Assembly (NCBI RefSeq): GCF_022605165.1
Contig: NC_063071.1
Span: forward strand, 2,418,001 to 2,482,000
Source of the DNA: Purpureocillium takamizusanense
Taxonomy: Eukaryota > Ascomycota > Sordariomycetes > Hypocreales > Ophiocordycipitaceae
Direction of reading: 5' to 3'
DNA length: 64,000 nt
A program made the translations under genes and the position numbers. Below, piece by piece: positions 11,089 to 21,982 of the stretch. How positions within the stretch are numbered: position 1 is the first letter of the stretch; each line of letters opens with the position of its first letter. The notes beneath the pieces were generated by a model. The model ran no database searches, was not told the DNA's origin, and saw nothing but the letters and a program-made list of their open reading frames with translations.

Positions 11089-11589
11089 CCCCATGCTTGG
11101 GGCGGCCTGCACTCTATGGCAGAAATCATGGACCAGCGATACGCGTGCGCGTTCCTTCTTGATGGACTGGGCAGATTGTCTATTTTGAGGCTTTCTTAAT
11201 CTCCCTCATTGCCGTACTGACCTGGGTAGCGGTGGGAGCCAGACTTTGCGCCCCAGCCAAATATCTTAGCTACTAGATAGCCTCTACATCTGCAAAGTAC
11301 CTGGTTGGCACTGAGGTGCATGTACGAAGTACAGTGCTCTGTCTGAGAGAGAACATGGGTTACGTCATCGTCCTGTCTACTACCTCGCGGCCCACTCAAG
11401 TCCAGCGCTTTCAACCCCACACACGTCCCTGCAAAACACAGAACGCGGCAACGTCCCCGAAAAAAAAAAGCACGAAGTTCGGGTGCTGATGGTCGCGCGT
11501 TCAAACCCCGGAATTGAGCACACTTTTATATCGTCGTCCTAACTTCTGGCGCCCTTGCTTAGCATGCGCCCAAAGGCTCCATCGACATC
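11089..11589. other. Intergenic before TFC3
   Basis: No gene is seen. This holds the 3' end of the preceding gene and the TFC3 promoter. A GTTCAAACC word near 11500 looks like a tRNA B box, but no tRNA can be folded around it. Confidence 0.5.
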
Positions 11590-14500
11590 ATGGCCTGGGA
11601 GCTAGAGGGCCTGATCGCGCATCTATTGATGCTGGTCGCCTGTGCTGGTGAACGAGGTGAGTCTACCTGCCCCCTTCGCATGAGCTCGTTGGCCCAAGGA
11701 ACCCAGTTTGTAGCTCATGCTTCTAACTTGAGTGCAAGATATCGGGTGCCACCTCAAAGGCTAACAGGCGTTGATCACAGGTTGCTCTGTCGAAGAAGTA
11801 CTCCGGGCTATTCGTGACTCGGCAGCACCAACGAGCTCCCGCTCCTCTGTCGCCGAGGAGCCGCCTGTGGTAGATCGGGCTACCGAGACCATGTGGAACT
11901 GGCTCGTCCAAAGAAGCGACATCTCTGTTGGCCACGAGAGACAATTTAATGGTCTTGCACTGCCCGATCTCCTCGACTTGCAGCAAACTCGTGCCCACAA
12001 CCGAGTTGACGCGGATGACTCGGCCTTGTCTTCGACGCCGGACCACGGAATCAGGGTTCATGTGTCAGAAGCCACCATGTGGGAGGCCATCACCGGCCAT
12101 GCCGTCGACTATAAGCGCATTCCCCGCTCCGAGTGGGTGCTCTTACTCGGAATTGCCTCGACCGGACCAAGCGGTATCCTGCAGGGCGATCTCGGGCGGC
12201 TCGTCGTACAAGACAAGCGCTCTGTGCCCAAGCGGACCGATTCGCTTGTTCGGAAGGGCTACATTGTCAAGAGGACCACGCTCGTTCGTGGAACCAAAAC
12301 CAGCAAGCTATGGCTCAAGCACTTGGCTCCTCCTTTGCCCAAGGAAAGTGACTCGACAAGTCAGCCAATGCCTGAGATGACATTAGCTCGTCAGGCATTG
12401 GCCGATAGCCTTGACCCTGTACCCTGGCACGCCCGCTGGACCGGCACAGATGTTGACTACACTGCCTTGGCAACAACTGTCATGGCCATCGCCAAGGAGT
12501 GGGAGGTGATACGCATGAACGACCTCAAATCGAAGCTGGGTGTTCTAGAAATGCGGTGGCAAATGAAAGTCTTGTCCAAGACTTGCCGCTTCCTCGCCTC
12601 TCGCGGTGCGATACAGTATGTTGCAGCTAAGCTTGATAACAAGGTGTTCAAGGACTGCATCAGGTTCTGCCGTGAACTGAACGCCGAAGACTGGTCCATA
12701 TTTCTGGCGACTGGAAAAAAGGCCGGCAGACCGTCGAGGAGCGCGGCAGAAGATGATTTGGACGGTGAGGACAACGCTCGACGCGCCAGTAGCATCCGGC
12801 TCAGCACGTTGCCCCCTTGGACACCGGACAAACCTCTACCTTGGACTATTATACAGCTGGTGCAGGCGTCCAGTGACAATGGACTGTCAAATCCAGACAT
12901 CTATTCACTGACACTTGGCGCAACCTTTAATCGCTTCCTCTCGGCCATGACTGGATCTATGGCCACGCCAGGCCTGCAGCCTGCCCCTCTCAAGCACATG
13001 CAGTTACGAAGTGAGCACGCGAGATCGGGCAAAGTCGCGTCATATCTCTTCTTCCCGCAGAGCAAGACCACCGAAGTGCCCCGGCAGTCCGATCTCGTGA
13101 AAGCATCGGCCGCGGCAGACGCACAGTGCTACGGCCTCGGGCCTGCGCCGACGTTGCCCACGATGGGTTCGGCGCCTTTATCGCTCGCGAGGGTATGTGG
13201 AGTCCGCCTGAAGGCACAGAAGGCACCACGCCACATTCAACAGACCCCTTCGCGAGGATCCACGGCACCGCAGAAAAAAGCCAGTTCAGACAAACGGGTT
13301 GACCAAGCTACAGCTCGGACAGAGGATGAGAGGCCAAAACTTATCGTCAACCTCAAGATTTCCCCAGAAGTGCTTCTCGCTGCCCGGGCCTCGGAGATCT
13401 CTTCCTCAGCTACTGCCGTTGAGGGCCATGAGGGCAGTCCACAAGATGAGGCGAATGAGGAACGACACAGCCAACCAGAAGTTGCTGAGGACTCTTCGGA
13501 ACATGCCAATGAGATTAGTACCCCGCCGTCAATGGCTTTTAGAGGCCGTGGCTCGGGTCGAGCTCGCGGACGCCCTCGTGGACGGGGGCGCGGTAAGCGC
13601 GGCCGAGGAGCACAAGCGAAAGGATCAACCCGTGAAGAACAGCCATCTTGGCGGCCGTGGACATGTGAGAAGTGCGGTGGAAGCTGGAAGAACGACCTGG
13701 GCCTGAAGTACCATTTGGAGAAGTCGAGATCATCCTGTAATCCTGACTACGTCCCTCCCGCCGTCCCCCCTGGCCGGCGTACGAAGGCTACGTTGCCCTC
13801 TTACACAACAAAATCGGAGGCTTTCTATAAGGGCGACTCGGCGGAAGACGAAGGGACGCCTGAGGAAAGTATTTCTTTTGTCCCCGATGAGCCTCGGGCT
13901 TCCAGAAGCGGAAACAAGAGGTCCTTGGAGAAGCCATGCGACGACACGTTCGAGAGCACACCGACCAACAGAGAAGGTGCTTTGGGAGATTCGCGCGAGA
14001 CGCCTGTGGCAACAGCCAGAACTCCAACCACACTAGTCGAAGAAAAAGGTCCGTTTGTCCCAGCGAAGACGGGGCAGGGTGCACTCCTGGACACCGTGGC
14101 CAGCTTACCTCGACACACTTTGGCCCTCGTGGGCAACAGTCCTACACCTGCTCCTGCTCGTCCGCCAACTCCAAATGAACCTGCCAGTGGAATAGGCCAG
14201 CCTGAGGAATCCGAGACGGTTTCAGCCGCCCCCCGGCAGGGAGCCAAGTTGAGACTGGCAGGACAGGAAAGGCAAAGGGAAGTTCTTAGTGATCAACGTC
14301 GCAACAGAACCAAAAAGGCCATGCTGGTTCAGATATCAAGAATCATCGAAAATCTCTTGGAACAACGCGGCGGCGTGCTCATGGGTGGCTCGACCCTTGT
14401 GCAGGATGTCGTATCCTCATGGGACACCCATTTCCCTACCGAACCGGCTCCTTCGGAAAGGAACTGCCAGGTCGCACTAAGGGAAATGATCAAGAAGAGG

Positions 14501-17170
14501 GCCGTGGCTGAACAGTGGCATGCCTTTCGCGACGAAAAGGGCATGTTTTGCAAATGCCAGCTGATAACTCGGCCGAATCTCGATGCCTTCGCGCCAGAGT
14601 CTTTGCGCCTCATCGATCAGCTGAAAGTGGGGGCCGGCGAGGTGTTTCAAAACTCGGTGGCTGGTCAGGACGCAATTTTAGATGCCAGCATCTCGACTGG
14701 AACCAGAATCCGTGGACGCCGGCCTTTGCCCAACGAGGTGGCTGTCCTGGACGCCCCTGTCTATGCTGCGCAGCTGGCTGCAAAGAGAGCTGCAGGTGCT
14801 GAGACTCCTCGCCGCGTAAAGCGTTATAAGTATTCTGTGGATCCCAAGTCTGAAGATGGCAATGGCCTCGTAACCCTTTCACAGCATCGAAGGGGCAGAA
14901 AACGCAAACTTAGCCAGGGCAGATGGGACGATGGCTTTGCAAGCCCCTCAAATGGCACCCAGGTGGCTACCCGAGGCATCACGTTTCTGGAGCCCAATAC
15001 TCACCTCGATGACGACTTTACGCCAGGCACTGGATCGACGAAGAGCGACACACCACGGTTTTCTGGCCACTTAACCTCCCTGGGCGAAGAGGAGGTTACT
15101 GAGCAGCCGGCAGCCGGGCCGGTTGCCCACATATTTGGCCCAGCCACTCCCGTAGTCGGCTACAGGGGTACTTGGCCCTGGCTCAGCAACGCAGAAATCG
15201 ACAGTCTCGGCAGTAGCCTGGTCCTCAAAGGTTGGATGCCGAACAGTAAATGGTTTGAGTGGTCCGCCTTTAACGATCAGGTCGAGGAGCGGCTTGCGCT
15301 GTTGGACCACAAGAAGCACAACTTGGCCCTGATGGACACGCCCCATCAGCAATTTCTCCGCAGGTTACGTGCCTGCTTGGACGTGGAGCTGTCGCATGAG
15401 TCTCACTTCGTCAGAGCCGCGTCCGGGGAGGCTGGCCCGCATAACATTTTTGTCCACTTTCACGCTGACACGGATGGGGCCATCACTGGGCATCTTCCTG
15501 AACTGATCTGGTCAGCCAAGGAGCAGCTTACGCTGAATTCTGTGGAGGGCGTTTTGGCGAGCAATGCAGGTGAGGGCGCCTCCTCCTCTTCTGATGAAGA
15601 TCTAGAGCCTGCCTCGCGCCGGACTACCACTCAGGCACGGACGTCAGCTGGTGATGCCGGCAGCTTGAGCGCGAGACTGCCGAAAGTCAAGCGCGTGGCC
15701 TTGGTAACCCGTGCTCTTACTGCCCTTTCAACCCCTAAAAACATGGCCGAAGATCTTTCGGCAGGCAGCTCAGAGATCGATAATCGATCCGAGCTTCTCG
15801 CTGCTTTTGTTGCAATCCGCTCGGTTCTGGGGGGCGCAGACAAGGCAGTTGATTGGGGCCTGCTCAAGAAGCTGTATCCTCATATCGGTATTGTTCATCT
15901 GAGGAGATTTTGGACAGTTGTTCGAAGGGAACAGGCGGCCTACATTTCCAACTTCACCCGGGTCTTCCAAGACAAGCTCATCTCTGCGTTCGAAAGCGGC
16001 GAGCTTCCCATTATAAACTTCGATAAGCCCCTTGACTATGACTGGAGTAAACTGATTCGCTGGACCATGCAACTGCCTCGACAAGATGGATTCCAGATGC
16101 CACGCTCGAGAGAACTTCTTGACCAGCACTATTCTCTGAACGGGGTTCAGCGCAAGACCGAGGACTGGAGGGAGAGATATTTTCACGTCCTGACGTCGAC
16201 CTATACTCGCTTCGAAGCAGTCACTCTGGACGCCGGTGCTGTCACGCTCACGAATGCATCTACTGGAGCGGCTGCATGGCCGGCACTGACCGTGACCGAC
16301 TTTGACGTGGCAAAATCCTGGATCAAATCGCTATGTAGCACTGGAGAGGCGCGATATTCGAGCGAGCAGATCAAGGCCAAGCTCAACGAGCTATGCCCAG
16401 GGAACAAACAGCAGCGGGCAGCAATCTTTCGCCAAGCCACATCGCAACTGACCGATCAGAAAGTCATTTGTCGAAGCAAAAAGACCTTGCTGGGCGGGCG
16501 TCCGTATCGGTTGAACGAATGGTACGTGGCGAATTTGACGAAGATGGCGCAGTCGGCAAAGTACGACGATGCCGCGAACTTCAAGGCGCAAATGGACGCT
16601 GCCTTTCGCAGCCATGGGTCGATGGCGGTCCCGTACACGCTCAGCGAGGGGGCGATGATGGCTCTGACCAACTTGAACGGAGCGGGAAGAGTCAGCCTCG
16701 TTCCCGTGGGGCTTCCCGACATCCCTCTAGGCTTCGAGCCGGGCAACTACGAAAGCCGCAAGTATCCCAAGTCGTACTATCACTTTGGGCTCAACGCTGT
16801 GCCGACGGGAACGTACAAGTACAACGAGGACATCGACGTGCTACAAGCTGTGTTGGCCGACGGGCCACCAGCGGGCCACCCTGGAGACGAGCTGCCTCAG
16901 TGGATCGACTTCTTCGGAGCCAGCGACGGCCAGGTGTGGTCAGAGATCCTCGGTGCATTTTGCTTTGCCTTTGCTATACGGGGCGCCATGACCAGGGAGG
17001 GTATCTGCAGTGCTCTTCACCCTACCTTGGACCAGTTCGAGGCCCAGCTCATCATGGAATGGGGCCGAAGGACGGGCGTGCTGGTGAACACGATGGACGG
17101 TATGGCGGTGACCGTTGGAGAATGGTGGTGGCTGGTGGTCCCATGGCTGCGCAATGGGCATGCCTCGTAG
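11590..17170 (+). CDS. tfc3: Transcription factor IIIC B-block-binding subunit TFC3
   Basis: Two exons (11590-11656, 11781-17170) encode 1818 residues. The 124-nt intron runs GTGAGT to CACAG and joins MAWELEGLIAHLLMLVACAGERG to CSVEEVLRAIRD in frame. TFC3 is the largest TFIIIC subunit. It binds the B box of tRNA genes and recruits TFIIIB and RNA polymerase III. Around residues 120-195 lies the B-block-binding winged-helix domain (RIPRSEWVLLLGIASTGPSG and following). A second winged-helix-like block follows at about 240-320. About residues 609-637 form an RGRGRPRGRGRGK tract like AT-hooks. About 651-672 hold a CEKCGGSW...H motif like half of a C2H2 finger. The C-terminal third (DWGLLKKLYPHIGIVHLRRF onward) matches fungal TFC3. 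The middle is disordered and Ser/Pro-rich. Confidence 0.92.
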
Positions 17171-17540
17171 CAATAGGTGCTGATAGGGCGCCTGGCTGGA
17201 GATGGCTGGTAAGATGGAGCTGGGCATTTACATGGAGGACGTTGGTTGGCACAATTGTTTGCATCTTTCCTGCTTCGTACCCAGATACCCCTGATAGGCG
17301 CCGAGCCAACCGGCCCAGGTCAATCTTTTAGCTGACAACCCCAGGAGCAACAACGACGATCCATCTCATCGTTCGCCACCATTCACTTTCAATGCATTCG
17401 TCGTGAAGTGTCCCAACATGCCATTACAGGCTATAGACCATCGTGTGAAATCAAATCAAGGTACATAACACCCGGCTACCCCAAACTCCAACAACTCCAC
17501 ATGCTTCGTAAATGCCACGACTGCGTCTTTATAAAACAGT
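17171..17540. other. Intergenic, convergent 3' regions of TFC3 and the E2 gene
   Basis: The two stop codons face each other across 370 bp. No gene is seen. Both 3' UTRs must lie here. Confidence 0.55.
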
Positions 17541-18650
17541 TCAGAAGCCGAACAAGACCTTGAAAAGTACTGCGCCCAGTAGTATAACCAAGGCAACAAT
17601 GGCCCGGTCAATCCAAAGAGGGACGCCGTCATTAGGAGCACCGAGAATTTGCTGGAGCTGAGGGCGACGATGCAGGTTGTTGGCCTGCCCAGTAACAGAG
17701 GGCGCCCGCTGCACCTGGGTTGCTTGCGTTGGTGGGCCCGCCGGCGACACTGTCTGCCTATTCTCGTCTGTGCGTTGTGTGGGCGGTGCCGTGGTGACGA
17801 AGCCTTCGGCCAGTTCTGCTCCCTCGGATTCGTCATCCCTGCGCGTCTCGGGCGTCGCGCTGCTGCCAGGGCCCTGGGTTGCTTTCGAGTCGGCGTCTTT
17901 CCTCGCCTGCATCTCGTCCTTCCAGCCCATGCTGAGTTCTTGAGGCACCTGTACCTCCTCGGAAGCTGACGACGCATGCTCGTGCGCTCTCTTTTCAGAC
18001 TCGGCGATGAGGTCGGCGTTGGTGCGACCACATGTTGAACACGCGTAGGAGCCGGACTCGTGGGCGAGCCGGCGGCGCACAGCGTCAGTCGTGTCAAGGC
18101 CGCCGAGCTGTCCGCGGGCGTCGGTTTCCATGAAGCTCCTGAGACTACAAGGGGGAGAATCTAGGTTAGCTCGAGGGCTTGGAAAGAGAGAGAATGGAAG
18201 ACAGGTCGACGCACGCGACTATGGCGGTCCGAATTCCCCACGCAGGCTGCCAGGTCTCCTCGTGGTGGCCGCTGATGCTCAAGCATATTTCGCGGTTGGC
18301 CTCGAAACGGCCGTTCGGTGTCGTGAAGCGGAAACTAGGTGGCCGCAGGGGGTAGGTCGGCGGCAGGACTATGCGGCCGTGGTACACGCCCTCGCTGTAG
18401 GCCGAGTTGGGCGGTCCTCGTAGGGTGAAGTGCCATTCGAAGAGGTCAGACTCGAGGGGCTCGGCGGTGTAGTCTGGCGATGGCGAGTTGGACAATTCAG
18501 CGGCTTCGCGGACTTGAGACGGTTTATTAGCAGCTGGCTTACACGATGGTGCTCGGCAGCTCAGCCGGGCGCTGGCAACTCACGAATGCGCCGGATTGTC
18601 GGCGATTTTGAGCTGAGTTGAGGGGTGCTGTTGTTGGTGGCGGAAGCCAT
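17541..18650 (-). CDS. Tail-anchored ubiquitin-conjugating enzyme E2 (UBC6/UBE2J type)
   Basis: Three exons, complement(17541-18144, 18215-18512, 18584-18650), give 322 residues. The family conjugates ubiquitin in ER-associated degradation from the cytosolic face of the ER. The joined N-terminus reads ...TIRRILREAAELSNSPSPDY, typical of UBE2J1. The UBC fold covers about residues 15-135. Cys99 in EICLSISGHHEETW is the catalytic cysteine, and the usual HPN is TPN (87-89), as in this subfamily. A long polar linker contains a CSTC pair. The last 25 residues (LWIDRAIVALVILLGAVLFK...) are a membrane anchor. Introns are 71 and 70 nt with normal splice and branch sites. It is closer to the UBE2J1 branch than to short yeast UBC6, judging by the linker. 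Confidence 0.93.
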
Positions 18651-19704
18651 GATGCCCAGACGAAGTGCGTGCGGCCTCGGCCTCGTGCTTGCCTTCTGGC
18701 GGCTGGCTGGTGGTATCGTTTTCAAGAGTCGTCACTTATCGCCAGACACCAGTTGGTCCCATGGCGCGCAGAATGCGGGCACATATGTAGCGGTGGAGCG
18801 ATGCAGGTGGGTGCGACAAAGCCCTGGAGTAAAGAAGGCAGGGTTCTGCCGGCGAACGCAGGGTGGAATGCGTCGCAAGGCGCAAGGTTTCGATGTGTCG
18901 ACGTGTCCAGTGTCTGAGGGGCTCGAGGTTGACGGCCGGGATGACGATGGAGAGCCGGGAAAGGGTACCTATTTGTCGGTACCTACAGAAAAGGTAGGCA
19001 GATTACCTAGCTTACTTCATAGAAGTACCAAACTTACTAAATCCATTACCTTAGTAGTACCTGTAGGCACCTCTCTTAGTACTTTATTAGTGGCGACGAC
19101 CAAAGGCGTCAAACCCCTACCAGGTTGGTAAGTATTCGAGTACTCCATACCGGCACCCACACCGATGGAGACTGCTATTAGGCAAGTACACAGGTACGTA
19201 AGGAAGGTCGGTACCTTGTCCCACCCTGGTAGGTACTTCGTACTGTGTTTCGCTCGTTGGCAACTCCCCAGGAGGCTGTCGGGTGCTGGAACCCATCAGC
19301 CAATCAACCCGCGCAAATTCTCGCTTAGTCATTACAAAAGATGTCGCTCGCGTCCCAGCACCTTGGACGATGCGATGCGTCTCCAGCAGTGTCGACCAAG
19401 ACAGCCCTCTATCTGACCATCAACCGCCCACAACAAGATCGCGAGGCCGACCGCGTCTCGCATGTCAATTAGGTTCGTTCACTCGTGGACTGCTCCTGCC
19501 TTCGGCTTCCACGTGGCGACAGGCGGCGACCCTTGGCTTCGTGCTTTTCCCGGCCCGCCAGCTCCCCCCGCCCATACGTCCTCCCGACGGCAGACACACT
19601 GCAACACGATCCACGACGGCTGACATGCTATGCGCTTTCTCACAGCTCGTCGCCTGATAGGTAGCTACAGGAGCCACGAAACTCAGACTACGGACGTGCG
19701 CGCC
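18651..19704. other. Divergent promoter region with GTACCT cluster
   Basis: This kilobase lies between the divergent starts of the E2 gene and the NDUFB2-like gene and should hold both promoters. About 18960-19240 is one of the GTACCT/AGGTAC word clusters. A 168-codon frame at 18625-19131 overlaps the start of the E2 gene and the cluster, and looks like a chance frame. Confidence 0.5.
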
Positions 19705-20058
19705 ATGGGCCCCCCGAAGCCTCCCATGCCCCATGTGGCGCCAATCTACCGGCTGACCGCAACCGCCCTCGGTGCTGGCATGTGGTTTTGGGTGCGTTAT
19801 TCCCCTGCATGGCCATGAAGGCCTGAGCTGCTTCCCCTCTCGGCATCAAGAGGACAAGACAATCGTGTTGCTGACTTGCTTTGCTGCAGTTGATGTACAG
19901 AGCCAAGAAGGACGGTACGAAGAATCTCCCTCGCCTCTGGCCTCGCCGCCGGCAGTCATTGCCTGTGCGCCCGCATGCCCATCAAAAAGCTGCTAACTTG
20001 TCTGTTCTCTGCGTTAGGTCCGGTACTGATGGGCTGGAAGCATCCTTGGGATCATTGA
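19705..20058 (+). CDS. Complex I accessory subunit, NDUFB2 (AGGG)-like, 50 residues
   Basis: Three small exons (19705-19791, 19890-19914, 20018-20058) encode 50 residues: MGPPKPPMPHVAPIYRLTA..., then LMYRAKKDG, then PVLMGWKHPWDH. The ending GWKHPWDH and the segment GMWFW-LMYRAKKDGPVL match small fungal proteins related to NDUFB2, a single-pass inner-membrane subunit of NADH:ubiquinone oxidoreductase. One membrane helix covers about residues 16-32. Introns are 98 and 103 nt with GTGCGT and GTACGA donors, and the second has a GCTAAC branch site. The middle exon is only 25 nt. The frame stays open upstream to an ATG at 19630, which would add 25 residues (MRFLTARRLIG...) resembling a mitochondrial presequence. 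I prefer 19705 because of its GCGCCATGG context. It converges on the methyltransferase gene, with 115 bp between stops. Confidence 0.78.
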
Positions 20059-20173
20059 AGAGTTGGCGCGGAAGCAAACTTGCACTCCTCGACAGGAGAA
20101 GCGGACCGATAGAGGATCAAACCCCATGTACAAACAAGAAAAGCTATCAACTGTCTATCATGCCACGCCCACA

Positions 20174-21446
20174 CTACGACCCCATAGCTTCTTTTGCCGT
20201 CTCTTTCTCAAATAGGTAATGCGCCACCCCCCAGGTGTCGCCTCCGTCGTATGCAAACAGCTCCGAGCAGGCCATGTAGAAGATTTGCCAGCGATTGTAC
20301 CACGTCGCGGCACCCTCGTCCCCGTACGTATCTACTAGGTGCGGCCACATGTTTCTCTTCTTGGCCATCATGGATGAGAGCCAATCCTCGCAGGTTCGTG
20401 AATAGTGTGTCCCGTTGACCCACCATTGCTTCTGGATCTTTAGATGTCTCTGGAAATAGAGAAGCAGGTCGGCCGAGGGCATGGTGCCGCCCGTGAAGAA
20501 GTGCGTCGTCATCCAGCCCTCTTCGTAGTCGTAGGGGGTCGACTTATGGGCAAAGATATGCACGAAGAGCTTGCCTCCACGGTTGAGGGCACGCGACACC
20601 TTGGCCATGAGCAGCTCGTAATTCTTCATGTGCTCAAAGAGCTGCGACAGACAGACAACCGCTCTCGCGTCAGTTTCCGTCGTTGAATGTACGAAGAAGG
20701 ATTGACAGTGTGTGGAAGTGCATACCTCTATCGACACCACGCGGTCGAAACTGCCGGGCTCAAACTCATAGTCAACGACATTGCCTGTAATGACGTTTAC
20801 GTTGGAGAGGCCACGACGACGAGCCTCGGCATCTATATGTTCCTTTTGCGTTCGCGAGTTGGAGAAGGCGGTGATGGAGGAGTTGGGGAGCATCTCTGCG
20901 AAGAAGAGGGTGCCGGAGCCCCAGCCGCAGCTGCCGTCAAACACACAGGGTCCGTTTCAGCACCAAGTAACTAGCGGGATATAGGTACTCTACCGGATGA
21001 TGCTCTTACCCAAGGTCTAGAATGCTCATGCCGTCCTTGAGCTCCGCCTTGTCGAGGTACGACTGGAGCATGGCCACCTCGGCCTGGGCAAGCGTCTCGC
21101 CGCCTTTGGGGTACAGGCAGCACGAGTACTTCATGCGCGGGCCGAGACACGCCGCCAGCACGCCGGTGCCGACCTCGTAGTGCTGGGCGTTGGCCGCATC
21201 CGTCTCCACGGCCATGGGTTGCGTGCGCAGCCGCTCGATGTAGGCCATCTTGCTGGCGACGGCGTCGGCCAGAGACGTGCTGGCGATGCATGTCAGCCGC
21301 TCCCGCAGCTGGCGCCGGATGCCGACGCGGATGACGGCATGTGGCAGGTAGCCGCCGTCGAGAATCCAGTCTGCCCGCCAGAGTGAGTGAGCATGATATG
21401 ATGCCTTTGTCCACGCGTCAAGCAGGCGGGCCTCACCGTAATTCAT
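20174..21446 (-). CDS. SAM-dependent methyltransferase, cyclopropane-fatty-acid-synthase family
   Basis: Three exons, complement(20174-20641, 20726-20930, 21010-21446), give 369 residues. Introns of 84 and 79 nt rebuild the SAM-binding motif ILDLGCGWGSG (about residues 142-152) and VVSIELFEHMKNYE. The fold is a class I methyltransferase of the CFA-synthase type, with TEKAQHYE-like (TDAANAQHYEV) and LKYSCCLYP-like (MKYSCCLYP) signatures. Plant coclaurine N-methyltransferase-like proteins share this layout. Fungal copies are often named cyclopropane-fatty-acyl-phospholipid synthase, but substrate cannot be read from sequence. Candidates are lipid or small amine methylation. The ATG at 21446 is the first in frame. 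The first 35 residues are not clearly conserved, so the true N-terminus could differ. Confidence 0.85.
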
Positions 21447-21982
21447 GGCCGGCGACTCGGGGTCGAGTGCGCTCACTCACGACGAGAGGGCAGGTAATGA
21501 TACAATACAATTAATTGACACACACAGGAGGGGCAGGATCAACTTCTCGCTTCATTTACATGCGTGCCAAGTTGAGTCTGACCTGACCCGGGCCAGGAAC
21601 CGTGTTTCAGCGCGTCGCGCCGTTTTGCGGGCGGCTGCAGGCAACGAGTGAGTGATGAGGTCATTGACTCTCAGCCGAGACCATATCTGAAGCAGGCCGG
21701 GGGGAGGGGGGGGGGGGGGGCAACTAACTAGTTACTAACTGGGTTCCACGCCTGTTGTACTGTATGTATGTGCATAGACAGCCAAACAGGTGTTGAGAAA
21801 CAAGACCCTACGTACAAAGTGCTCGTACAATGTATGTCAAATTATAATGGCATCGACTGTGCATCGCGCCGCACCGAGCTGGCTCCCCGTAAGTAGGGCG
21901 TGCGTCTTCATACCATCCATGGACAACTGTCTATCCCCAACGCCGTCCGCCCACCCCCGTCAGCCGTCAATACCTTCGCCGC
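21447..21982. other. Intergenic between methyltransferase start and ATPase stop
   Basis: No gene is seen. Both flanking genes are on the minus strand, so this is the methyltransferase promoter plus the ATPase 3' UTR. A long poly-G run lies near 21702-21720. Confidence 0.5.

Noticed and set aside
11480..11530. Possible tRNA B box (GTTCAAACC) upstream of TFC3
   Set aside because: No A box at the right distance, and no acceptor or T-arm pairing can be made around it.
18625..19131. 168-codon plus-strand frame over the divergent promoter
   Set aside because: It overlaps the first exon of the E2 gene in antisense and runs into a GTACCT cluster. There is no protein family resemblance.
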